Source: [Lactobacillus] rogosae
GTDB taxonomy: Bacteria; Bacillota; Clostridia; Lachnospirales; Lachnospiraceae
Reading direction: 5' to 3'
Assembly (NCBI GenBank): GCA_900112995.1
Contig: FONU01000007.1
Location: 87,825-151,824 of the forward strand
Length of the DNA stretch: 64,000 nucleotides
The position numbers and the translations under genes were made by a program. The notes under the pieces were generated by a model that was given only the letters and a program-made list of their open reading frames with translations, was not told where the DNA came from and did not search any database. Positions 19,589-27,895 of the stretch are shown in pieces. Within the stretch, counting starts at the first letter, position 1; every line of letters starts with the position of its first letter.

Positions 19589-20455
19589 TCAGTTATATAT
19601 TTCCGGTCTTCTATCTCTGAATAACCCCCACGATAATCTGTCTGTCATATATTCATCTAAATCAAACTGTGCAACAAGTACTTCTTCTGTATCTCTTCCT
19701 GCTTCACATATGACTTCACCTGTATTATCTGTTATAAATGATGAACCATAGAACTTGAGTGAACTTTTCTGTCCACCATTTGCCTCGCAAGGGTCTACTG
19801 TTTCTATTCCAATTCTGTTAGCTGCCACCACAGGAACAAGATTACAGCCGGCGTGTCCCTGCATACACCTTCTCCAATGAGGCATACTGTCACATTCAAG
19901 TATAGGCTCACTTCCTATAGCTGTAGGATAGAATAATATCTCTGCACCCTTTACCGCTAATGCTCTTGCCGTTTCAGGGAACCACTGATCCCAGCATATT
20001 CCTATACCTATATTGCCAAACCTTGTATTAAACACCTTAAATCCTGTATTACCCGGCGTAAAATAGAATTTCTCCTGATAATAATGGTCATCTGGAATAT
20101 GTGTCTTTCTGTATATTCCAAGATTGCTTCCATCAGCATCAATAACCGTAACTGTATTATACAACACATTTATGTTTTTTTCATAAAAACTTACAATTAT
20201 AACAACTCCAAGTTCCTTAGCAGTCTGTGTAAAATGCTGGACAGCATCATTTTCTTGTACGCTTTTGGCATAGGCGTAATATTCATATCTTCTCTCCTGA
20301 CAGAAATACTGTCTTTCAAATAATTCTGGCAGAAGAATTATATTAGCTCCCTTTTTTACTGCTTCTCTTGTCATTTCATCAGCTTTTTTTATATTATCGC
20401 CGACATTATTACTGCACCGCATCTGAATTGCCGCAGCTTTTACTTTTCTGCTCAT
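19589..20455 (-). CDS. aguB: N-carbamoylputrescine amidase
   Basis: Hydrolyses N-carbamoylputrescine to putrescine, CO2 and ammonia. It has 288 residues of nitrilase fold, with the catalytic triad Glu44 (LLPELFE), Lys117 (YRKTHIPDD) and Cys154 (GICWDQWFPE). The DDHYYQEKFYFTPG stretch is typical of AguB. It lies downstream of agmatine deiminase, and the two steps together replace agmatinase. The following gene starts 16 bases beyond the stop, indicating co-transcription. Confidence 0.95.
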   Translation of the reverse strand: MSRKVKAAAIQMRCSNNVGDNIKKADEMTREAVKKGANIILLPELFERQYFCQERRYEYYAYAKSVQENDAVQHFTQTAKELGVVIIVSFYEKNINVLYNTVTVIDADGSNLGIYRKTHIPDDHYYQEKFYFTPGNTGFKVFNTRFGNIGIGICWDQWFPETARALAVKGAEILFYPTAIGSEPILECDSMPHWRRCMQGHAGCNLVPVVAANRIGIETVDPCEANGGQKSSLKFYGSSFITDNTGEVICEAGRDTEEVLVAQFDLDEYMTDRLSWGLFRDRRPEIYN

Positions 20456-20582
20456 ATTACCTCATTTCCGTGTCTGTCACACTAAAACCAATCTATAACC
20501 TATTACGCTTTGACTTCTTTTTATACCTTAATTGTGCCAGCAGCACTAATCCGTAACATATATACCACTTTAATATATCCTG

Positions 20583-21740
20583 TTATTGCGGTATCTGCTG
20601 TGTAATACAATGTATATTGCCTCCACCAACAATTATATCTCTTGCATACACACCAATAACCTCATACTCTGGCATAAGATTCTGAATAAGATCTACTGCC
20701 TGCTTATCTTTAACATCGCCAAACTGTGGAACAAGCACAATATCATTGGCTATATAGAAGTTAGCATAACTGGCCGCAAGCCGCTCTCCCGCTTCACGCA
20801 TATCTTCTCCTGCTTCAAACACAAGACCCTTTAAATCATTATCAGTTATGCACACTGGGACATCCGGTATATGCAGTTTATGAACATTAAACTTACGTCC
20901 TCTGGCATCAGTTTCTCTTTCAAGCACCTTCATATCAGCCAAAGACATTGCATATTGAGGATCTTCCTCATTATCCGTCCACGCAAGAACTACATTAGCT
21001 GGTGAGGTAAATGCACACACATTATCAACGTGTTCATTAGTTTCATCATTATATATTCCATATGGAATCCATATAATTTTCTTTGCCCCTAGATATTTCT
21101 TAAGATTATGCTCAATCTGTTCCCTGCTCATATCTGGATTTCTTCCCTTGCTTAAAAGACAGCTGTCAGTTACTATAACCGTACCTTCACCATCACTGTG
21201 TATAGAACCTCCCTCAAGCACAAACGGATTGGCATCATAGCAATCATATCCTGTCATATTACAGAATTGCAGAGCTGCTTTATCGTCCTTTTCCCAATTC
21301 TTGTAAAGTCCGTCATAATCGCCACCCCACGCATTGAATTTCCAGTTAATCCCACGTACATCACCTGTATGTCCGTTTTTTACAAACGTGGGACATACAT
21401 CTCTTGCCCACGCATCATCTGTTTCGATGCAGACTACTTCAATATTCCAGGCAGCTTTAATATCTTCACTGGCTTTATTACATTCTCCTGTTACAGCGTC
21501 TTTTATTTTCATAAATCTTGCTTCTGCCTGTGCATAGTGCTTCTCATCTGCTAATATATACACTTTTTCGTGTCTGGATATTATATGTGCAATATCCACA
21601 AATACATTCTGTGCAGCTACAGCATTATAAGGCCACGAGCCTGTCCTTACAGGCCATATCATAATTGTAGCCTTGTGCCTGTCATATTCTGCCGGCATAT
21701 AATAGCCATCTTCTATAGGTGTAGTATCTGTTATTCTCAC
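20583..21740 (-). CDS. aguA: Agmatine deiminase
   Basis: Converts agmatine to N-carbamoylputrescine and ammonia. It has 385 residues of the peptidyl-arginine-deiminase fold, with the nucleophile Cys in the C-terminal GGGNIHCITQQIP and the acidic/His motif DETNEHVDN. I chose the GTG at 21740: GGAGG lies 5 bases upstream, and it overlaps the stop of the preceding gene as GTGA, a sign of translational coupling. It stands between the carboxyspermidine decarboxylase and aguB genes. Confidence 0.94.
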   Translation of the reverse strand: MRITDTTPIEDGYYMPAEYDRHKATIMIWPVRTGSWPYNAVAAQNVFVDIAHIISRHEKVYILADEKHYAQAEARFMKIKDAVTGECNKASEDIKAAWNIEVVCIETDDAWARDVCPTFVKNGHTGDVRGINWKFNAWGGDYDGLYKNWEKDDKAALQFCNMTGYDCYDANPFVLEGGSIHSDGEGTVIVTDSCLLSKGRNPDMSREQIEHNLKKYLGAKKIIWIPYGIYNDETNEHVDNVCAFTSPANVVLAWTDNEEDPQYAMSLADMKVLERETDARGRKFNVHKLHIPDVPVCITDNDLKGLVFEAGEDMREAGERLAASYANFYIANDIVLVPQFGDVKDKQAVDLIQNLMPEYEVIGVYARDIIVGGGNIHCITQQIPQ

Positions 21741-22954
21741 GAAAGCCTCCACTTAAAATCTTCATAACCAAATTCTTTAATAACCCGCACTTCTTTATCT
21801 TTCATTACCGCTATAGCTGGAAGTGGTATTCCATTAAATGTATTATTCTTTACCATTGAGTATATCGCCATATCCTCAAATACAAGCCTGTCCCCTATAT
21901 TAATCTTACTGTCAAACTTATAATCACCTATAATATCTCCTGCAAGACAGGTATATGAAGACAGCCTGTATACATTTTCTCTGTATTCTTTTTTATCTTT
22001 ATACTTCATAATATCTTCATTTTCCTGAATATCTTTACCAGCAGTAACATCTTTATATTCTTTGATATTTTTAATTATCTGTGCCCCCCGAAGTGGTGGT
22101 GTATATGGCATTTCGAGGACATCTGGCATATGGCACGCGGCAGAAGCATCAAGTATAAGCGTTTCGATTCCATTATCAACCTTATCTAACACCTCTGTAA
22201 CAAGATAACCGGCATTAAGAGCAACAGCCTCGCCCGGCTCTAAATACACCTGTACATTATATTCACTCTTTATGTGATTAACGCAGCCAATAAGTGTATC
22301 TATATCATAATCTTTTCTTGTTATATGATGTCCACCGCCCATATTAATCCACTTCATATTCTTCATAATATGCCCGAATTTATCTTCAACTGCTTTAAGT
22401 GTAATTGCAAGTGCATCTGAATTCTGCTCACAGAGAGTATGAAAATGAAGTCCCTCAACTCCATTAAGAACTTCCTCATCTGCCTTGTTTAACATATCAA
22501 TAGTTACTCCAAGCCTTGAACCATACGCACAAGGGTCATATATTGCATTATCACCCTGCGTAGATATTTCCGGATTAATTCTAAGTCCTATGCTGATACC
22601 GCTTCTTATACATTTTTCCTTATAACGCATAAGCTGCCCTATGGAATTAAATATTATATGGTCACATATTTTTACAAGTTCATCTATATCCTTTTCTTTG
22701 TAAGCAGGAGCATAGACGTGATTTTCTTTATTCATCTCTTCCCTGCCAAGCCTTGCCTCATACAATCCACTTGCTGTTGTGCCACTTATGTATCTGCCAA
22801 TTAACGGATATTCATAAAATGCTGAAAATGCTTTCTGTGCAAGCAATATTTTACATCCTGTTTTGTCTTCAACATATTTTAAAATTTCAAGATTATGAAC
22901 CAGAATATTCTCATCTATAATATATGCTGGTGTTGTAATATCATCTATTGTCAT
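21737..22954 (-). CDS. nspC: Carboxynorspermidine/carboxyspermidine decarboxylase
   Basis: PLP-dependent alanine-racemase-fold enzyme that decarboxylates carboxy(nor)spermidine to (nor)spermidine. It has 405 residues from the ATG at 22954, with PLP lysine Lys41 in LLAQKAFSAF, the motif HFHTLCEQNSD and the phosphate-binding LEPGEA. It directly follows the dehydrogenase that makes its substrate (15-base gap), and its stop overlaps the aguA start. Because putrescine is the product of the neighbouring AguA/AguB route, carboxyspermidine is the likelier natural substrate. Confidence 0.92.
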   Translation of the reverse strand: MTIDDITTPAYIIDENILVHNLEILKYVEDKTGCKILLAQKAFSAFYEYPLIGRYISGTTASGLYEARLGREEMNKENHVYAPAYKEKDIDELVKICDHIIFNSIGQLMRYKEKCIRSGISIGLRINPEISTQGDNAIYDPCAYGSRLGVTIDMLNKADEEVLNGVEGLHFHTLCEQNSDALAITLKAVEDKFGHIMKNMKWINMGGGHHITRKDYDIDTLIGCVNHIKSEYNVQVYLEPGEAVALNAGYLVTEVLDKVDNGIETLILDASAACHMPDVLEMPYTPPLRGAQIIKNIKEYKDVTAGKDIQENEDIMKYKDKKEYRENVYRLSSYTCLAGDIIGDYKFDSKINIGDRLVFEDMAIYSMVKNNTFNGIPLPAIAVMKDKEVRVIKEFGYEDFKWRLS

Positions 22955-22969
22955 CAACTCTTATATCCT

Positions 22970-24229
22970 CTATTCTACAAGCTGTGGATTTTCCTCAACT
23001 ACCCAAGGAAGTCCCCATTTATTAAGTGCTTCCATATATGGATCAGGATCAAATTCTTCCACATTGTATACACCTGCTTTATTCCACATTCCTGTGACAA
23101 CCATCATTGTTCCTATCATTGCAGGAACTCCTGTTGTATATGATATTGCCTGTGATTCAACTTCCCTGTAACATTCCTGATGGTCACATACATTATAAAT
23201 ATATATTGTCTTTTCTTTTCCATCTTTTCTTCCCCTGAATATACAGCCAATGTTAGTCTTTCCTACTGTTCTTTCTCCAAGTGTAGCAGGATCTGGAAGA
23301 AGTTCTTTTAAGAGCTGTATAGGAACAACTTCAACACCATTGACTTTTACAGGGTCAGTTCTTAACATTCCAACATTCTCAAGACATTTCATATGTGTAA
23401 GGTAGCTCTGTCCAAATGTCATAAAAAATCTTATTCTTTTAACTCCCGGAATGTTTTTAGCAAGCGATTCTATCTCCTCGTGATGTAAAAGATACATATC
23501 CTTCATTCCAACCTGTGGGAAATCATATTCTCTCTTTATAGACATAGCTGGTACTTCTACCCAGTGTCCATCTTCCCAATATGAGCCAGGTGCTGATACT
23601 TCTCTTAAATTAATCTCAGGATTAAAATTAGTCGCAAACGGATAGCCGTGATCTCCGCCGTTGCAGTCAAGAATATCAATTGTGTCTATTTCATCAAAGT
23701 AGTGCTTAAGTGCATATGCTGAAAATACACTTGTTACACCAGGATCAAAGCCCGTTCCTAAAAGTCCCATTATTCCAGCTTCTTCAAATTGCTTCTTATA
23801 ATTCCACTGCCAAGAATAATCAAAATAAGCTGAAAAACCTTCTTCCTTACATCTTTTTTCATATATAGCTCTCCACTCAGGATCTTCGGTATCTTCTGCT
23901 TCATAGTTAGCAGTATCAATATAATGCACCTTTGTCTTAAGGCAGGCATCCATTATTGTTAAATCCTGATATGGAAGTGCAAGGTTAAGCACTGCCTCTG
24001 GTTTATAGCTTTCAATAAGCTTCACAAGTTCTTCTACATTATCTGCATCAACCTTTGCTGTTGTAATTACTGTCTTTGTATCAGGCTGTAATTTATCCTT
24101 TAAAGCATCACATTTGCTCTTAGTCCTGCTTGCTATACATATCTCTGTAAATACTTCACTGTTCTGACAGCACTTGTTAATTGCCACTGTTGCAACTCCA
24201 CCACAACCTATTATTAATACTCTGCTCAT
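22970..24229 (-). CDS. Carboxynorspermidine/carboxyspermidine dehydrogenase (saccharopine dehydrogenase family)
   Basis: NAD(P)H-dependent enzyme that reductively condenses a diamine with aspartate semialdehyde. It has 419 residues, with the Rossmann motif LIIGCGGVA at the N-terminus and the family's YIDTANYE and GTGFDPGVTSVF motifs. GGAGG lies 6 bases upstream of the ATG. It sits between speE and the cognate decarboxylase gene. With putrescine from the AguA/AguB branch it would give carboxyspermidine. Confidence 0.92.
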   Translation of the reverse strand: MSRVLIIGCGGVATVAINKCCQNSEVFTEICIASRTKSKCDALKDKLQPDTKTVITTAKVDADNVEELVKLIESYKPEAVLNLALPYQDLTIMDACLKTKVHYIDTANYEAEDTEDPEWRAIYEKRCKEEGFSAYFDYSWQWNYKKQFEEAGIMGLLGTGFDPGVTSVFSAYALKHYFDEIDTIDILDCNGGDHGYPFATNFNPEINLREVSAPGSYWEDGHWVEVPAMSIKREYDFPQVGMKDMYLLHHEEIESLAKNIPGVKRIRFFMTFGQSYLTHMKCLENVGMLRTDPVKVNGVEVVPIQLLKELLPDPATLGERTVGKTNIGCIFRGRKDGKEKTIYIYNVCDHQECYREVESQAISYTTGVPAMIGTMMVVTGMWNKAGVYNVEEFDPDPYMEALNKWGLPWVVEENPQLVE

Positions 24230-24305
24230 AATTATCCTCCATTCTTTAAGCCCTGTTTATTAATTATCTTAACGCTTTCTTTTTAAACACTGTCTATTAC
24301 TCTTT

Positions 24306-25172
24306 TCAGGCTTTCTTCTCATTTTCTTCTTCTTCAAGCATCTGCTCTACATAACCCGGAAGCATAAATGCTCCCCTGTGAAGATTAGTTGTATAATATC
24401 TTGTCTTTATACCTAACTTCTTCCATTCCTCCGGTCTGAAATCATCAAGCGGATGATATTTCTTGGAAGCAAATCCAAACAGCCAATAGCCTGATGAACA
24501 AGTTGGTATATGTGCCTGATATACACGGCTTACAGGAAATGCCTGATATGCCTTTCTGTGCATTTTCACACATTCATCTTTATCTTCTGAATAAAATGGA
24601 CTTCCATGCTGATATACCATAATGCCATCACTTTTAAGTGCTTTATAACAGCTTCCATAAAATTCTTTGGTGAATAAACCTTCTGTATATCCAAATGGAT
24701 CTGTCGCATCATTAATTATCAGGTCATAATCACCCGTCTTATTTCTTAAAAATCTTAATGCATCCTGAATATACACATTAACCCTGTCATCATCCAGTCC
24801 ACAGGTAAGCTCAGGAAAATGCTTTCTACATACTTCAACAAGCATTTCATCCGGTTCAACAACATCTATTCTTTCTATACATTTATAATTGATAAGTTCT
24901 CTTGCAACTCCACCATCGGCTCCACCAATTATTAATACATTCTTTACATCAGGGTGGACTGCCATCGGAATATGGGTTACCATCTCATCATATATAAACT
25001 CGTCTTTTTCAGAAAATAGTATCTCTCCGTCTAATGCAAGAAATTTACCAAATTCATCTGAAACAAGCACATCAATCCTCTGACAGTCACTCTCCACCGA
25101 ACACAATTGTTCTTCTATTCTCATTGAAAGCTTCACATTGCTTGTATGAAGCTCTGAAAACCACATCTCCAT
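24306..25172 (-). CDS. speE: Spermidine synthase-family aminopropyltransferase (divergent active site)
   Basis: Has 288 residues and the spermidine synthase layout: an N-terminal beta-hairpin domain starting MEMWFSELHT, LDGEILFSEKDEFIYDEM, a nucleotide motif GGADGG (83-88, usually GGGDGG), NDATDPFGYTEGLF (154-167) and PTCSSG (223-228). Canonical enzymes have a PTYPSG motif whose Tyr contacts putrescine; here that position is Cys. No speD (SAM decarboxylase) is visible in the window. It may still make spermidine with a speD elsewhere, or use another acceptor. Spacing to speA is 58 bases and to the next gene 76 bases. Confidence 0.88.
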   Translation of the reverse strand: MEMWFSELHTSNVKLSMRIEEQLCSVESDCQRIDVLVSDEFGKFLALDGEILFSEKDEFIYDEMVTHIPMAVHPDVKNVLIIGGADGGVARELINYKCIERIDVVEPDEMLVEVCRKHFPELTCGLDDDRVNVYIQDALRFLRNKTGDYDLIINDATDPFGYTEGLFTKEFYGSCYKALKSDGIMVYQHGSPFYSEDKDECVKMHRKAYQAFPVSRVYQAHIPTCSSGYWLFGFASKKYHPLDDFRPEEWKKLGIKTRYYTTNLHRGAFMLPGYVEQMLEEEENEKKA

Positions 25173-25230
25173 ATTAAATAATCCTCATTTCCTGTATATA
25201 CTTTCATATGGCTCTTCCACAATTATCTGT

Positions 25231-26676
25231 CTATACCAGAACCTTTAATTTATTAACGCTCTTGTCTTCTGTTCCCTGCATTGAACAGCCTTTTTCTTTA
25301 ACATACAGAATATACTGTATAATCTCGTCTGTAATCATCTCTCCCGGTGCTAATATCGGAATTCCCGGAGGATAACACATAACAAATTCTCCTGATATTC
25401 TTCCCTCAGTCTTCTCAACTGGCAGGGACTCCTTGGCAGAATAGAAAGCTTCCTGAGGTGATCTGGCTACTATTGGACTTATGAATTCTCCGCTTAACAT
25501 TCCAGTACTGTCTTTTTTATATATTCTGGCTATATCTGCCAGAGCTCCGACAAGTCTTTCTATATCCTGTAATCTGTCTCCGATAGATATATAAGCAAGG
25601 ATATTGCTTACATCTCCGAATTCTATCTGGATATCATATTCATCTCTTAACAGATCATATACTTCAATTCCAGCAAGTCCCAATCCAAGCGTATGAACTG
25701 ACAATTTGGTGACATCATAATCATATACGCTTGTTCCATTAACAAGTTCTTTTCCATACGCATAGTATCCGCCTATTTCATTAATCTCCCTGCGTGCATA
25801 TTCTGCCATATCCATTACCTTTGCAAATGACTCTTCACCCCTTAAGGCAAGATTTCTTCTTGAAATATCAAGACTGGCAAGCAAAAGATATGAACCACTT
25901 GTCGTCTGCGTAAGATTGATAATCTGTCTGACATAATCAGCATTAACACCTTTATTCGTAAGAAGTATCGAACTTTGTGTTAAAGAACCACCCGATTTGT
26001 GCATAGATACTGCCGCCATATCAGCCCCTGCTGCCATAGCAGAAACTGGTAATTGCGGCTGGAAATATAAATGTGTTCCGTGTGCCTCATCAGCTAACAC
26101 TTTCATTCCGTATTCGTGTGCCAGCTTCACTATTGAACATATATCAGAGCATATTCCATAATATGTAGGGTTATTTACAAGCACTGCAACCGCATCAGGA
26201 TTTTCTTTTACAGCTTTTCGTACTGACTCCAGATTCATACCAAGTGAAATACCAAGCTGATGATTAACCTCCGGATTAACATATACAGGAATTGCACCGC
26301 ATAACACTAAAGCATTAATGGCACTTTTATGCACATTCCTTGGAAGTATTATTTTATCTCCTCTCTTACAATTCGATAATATCATCGCCTGCACAGCAGA
26401 TGTCGTTCCACCTACCATAAGAAATGCGTTCTCTGCACCAAATGCCCTGGCCGCTAATTCTTCTGCATCCCTTATAACTGATACCGGATGACACAGATTA
26501 TCTAATGGCTTCATAGAATTAACATCTATTCCAACACATTTTTCTCCTAATAATTCCACTAATTCAGGATTGCCCCTTCCTCTTTTATGACCCGGAACAT
26601 CAAATGGTACTACTCTTTTTCTTCTAAGCTTTTCCAGTGCTTCATATACTGGTGCTCTTGTCTGATCATTAGACAT
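25231..26676 (-). CDS. speA: Arginine decarboxylase (aspartate-aminotransferase-fold Orn/Lys/Arg decarboxylase)
   Basis: Converts arginine to agmatine, the entry step of this polyamine operon. It has 481 residues from the ATG at 26676; GAGG lies 8 bases upstream and MSNDQTRAPVYEAL fits the family start. The frame is open 30 codons further upstream but without family similarity. Visible motifs are DVPGHKRG, the PLP-binding Asp196 in ADEAHG, and the Schiff-base Lys227 in SMHKSG. The size matches the Bacillus SpeA type. Substrate assignment to arginine rests on the aguA and aguB neighbours; lysine or ornithine cannot be excluded from sequence alone. Confidence 0.92.
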   Translation of the reverse strand: MSNDQTRAPVYEALEKLRRKRVVPFDVPGHKRGRGNPELVELLGEKCVGIDVNSMKPLDNLCHPVSVIRDAEELAARAFGAENAFLMVGGTTSAVQAMILSNCKRGDKIILPRNVHKSAINALVLCGAIPVYVNPEVNHQLGISLGMNLESVRKAVKENPDAVAVLVNNPTYYGICSDICSIVKLAHEYGMKVLADEAHGTHLYFQPQLPVSAMAAGADMAAVSMHKSGGSLTQSSILLTNKGVNADYVRQIINLTQTTSGSYLLLASLDISRRNLALRGEESFAKVMDMAEYARREINEIGGYYAYGKELVNGTSVYDYDVTKLSVHTLGLGLAGIEVYDLLRDEYDIQIEFGDVSNILAYISIGDRLQDIERLVGALADIARIYKKDSTGMLSGEFISPIVARSPQEAFYSAKESLPVEKTEGRISGEFVMCYPPGIPILAPGEMITDEIIQYILYVKEKGCSMQGTEDKSVNKLKVLV

Positions 26677-26812
26677 CTCCCTTACCTCACATACATTAAA
26701 AATAATTTCTTTAAGCACTGCCAGAAAATTTCCATAATTATGTAAAATCTTATAATTAAACTTCATAAACAGTGCAGTTTTTCTTAATCACACAAAGCTT
26801 CCTAAATTACAC

Positions 26813-26847
26813 AAAAAAGGTGGCAGTGCTTACACACTTACCACCTT
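26813..26847 (-). terminator. Terminator inside the speA leader (possible attenuator)
   Basis: AAGGTGG plus CAGTG (26817-26828) pairs with CACT-TA-CCACCTT (26835-26847), followed on the minus strand by six T. It lies between the promoter at 27218-27247 and the speA start at 26676, with no gene in between. It therefore either ends a separate small RNA or acts as a conditional terminator for speA. Confidence 0.7.
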
Positions 26848-27211
26848 ATTAGTCATAATATAATATCAACATCATTACATTAAAATATATCTGTAACTAT
26901 ACAATATAATGTCATAATATATACGAAATCAGCGAATATATTTCATAGACGACTTGTCTATGTCATACAAATATGCGTCACTCTTTATTGACCGTTTCAC
27001 AAGATGATGTGCTTGGCACAGATTATAAAGTAATCAACTTAAAAAACAGAGCTTAATGCTCAATCAATAATAATAATGTGGTTCTACCACACCGGCAACC
27101 GACCCGCCTGTCCGTTAGGCTTAACTTTATCCTGATATGCTGTATAACTACTGCACACCTAAGATACAAGTGGTCATATTTGTATGAAATCATATACTTC
27201 CTGACTCACAC
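26848..27211 (-). ncRNA. Candidate structured leader or small RNA upstream of speA
   Basis: About 360 bases transcribed from the promoter at 27218-27247 toward speA, with no credible reading frame. The 5' part is conspicuously richer in GC than its surroundings (27070-27120). It has small hairpins: GTAT-TGA/TCA-ATAC near 27183-27198, GCCT/AGGC near 27105-27120, and TGTGG/CCACA near 27076-27092. A weak 4-bp hairpin with TTTTTT (about 27040-27060) could end a shorter RNA of about 170 bases. I compared it from memory with T-box, guanidine, GEMM, SAM, ZTP, tmRNA, 6S, SRP and RNase P signatures and found no match. Confidence 0.4.
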
Positions 27212-27217
27212 GAATAA

Positions 27218-27247
27218 ATAATATCATATATTAATGTTATATGTCAA
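27218..27247 (-). promoter_or_regulatory. Strong sigma-A promoter upstream of the speA leader
   Basis: On the minus strand a perfect TTGACA (27247-27242) and TATTAT (27223-27218) are separated by 18 bases. Transcription would start near 27211, about 535 bases before the speA start codon. It lies just after the rnhA stop. Confidence 0.7.
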
Positions 27248-27284
27248 TTATTATCTGACAATCTTTTGTCTATCTTTTATCTAT

Positions 27285-27872
27285 TTATAATATTCCTACA
27301 GCTTTCTTAGCCAGCCTGTCGGCTTCCTCATTACCTTCAACACCTGAATGTCCCTTAACTTTAACAAAATTAATGGCTATCTTATCTTTTACTGACTGCA
27401 TATAATCATAATAAGCTATAGTACCTTTCTTATTACGCTTCCACTCTCCAAGTGCCCACGCTCTTATTCCCATATAATCAAAATATATATCTACACTTTT
27501 AACGCCAAGTTCTATTGCTTTCTCTACTGCCGCCATACTTCCAAGAATTTCACCGGCTACATTACGCATTGAAGCCATTTCACTATCACTGCCACTTCCT
27601 GTAATGATATATTTTTCATTATTATATACAAGAAATCCGCCATATCCATAGACACCCGTTACTATATTAAAAGAACCATCAACATACGCATAGCTCTCAC
27701 TCTGGACATCATTATTCTTAAGCCTGCCAATATATTCAAGAGCTTCCTGTTCAGTTGTAAAGCTTTTATATTCAGCTCCGGCATATTGGAACACCTGACT
27801 TTTACATTCATCCCATGTTCTATATATTCCTGTATTTCTGCCTTTTCTTACTGCATAATATTTAGCCGCCAT
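27285..27872 (-). CDS. rnhA: Ribonuclease H with N-terminal viroplasmin (RNA-DNA hybrid-binding) domain
   Basis: Degrades the RNA strand of RNA-DNA hybrids. It has 195 residues from the ATG at 27872. The N-terminal viroplasmin-like domain (KYYAVRKGRNTGIYRTWDEC) is followed by an RNase H1 domain with acidic active-site residues in AYVDGSFN, NVAGEILG, IYFDYMGI and GNEEADRLAKKA. A TTG two codons upstream is an alternative start, but the ATG is better placed. It follows hom by 23 bases and probably shares its transcript. Confidence 0.92.
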   Translation of the reverse strand: MAAKYYAVRKGRNTGIYRTWDECKSQVFQYAGAEYKSFTTEQEALEYIGRLKNNDVQSESYAYVDGSFNIVTGVYGYGGFLVYNNEKYIITGSGSDSEMASMRNVAGEILGSMAAVEKAIELGVKSVDIYFDYMGIRAWALGEWKRNKKGTIAYYDYMQSVKDKIAINFVKVKGHSGVEGNEEADRLAKKAVGIL

Positions 27873-27895
27873 TATCAACTGCCTTTCTGTTAATC

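Noticed and set aside
26848..27211. Assigning the speA leader to a named riboswitch, T-box, tmRNA or 6S RNA
   Set aside because: None of the conserved motifs I know for these classes could be found on either strand, so only a generic candidate RNA is reported.
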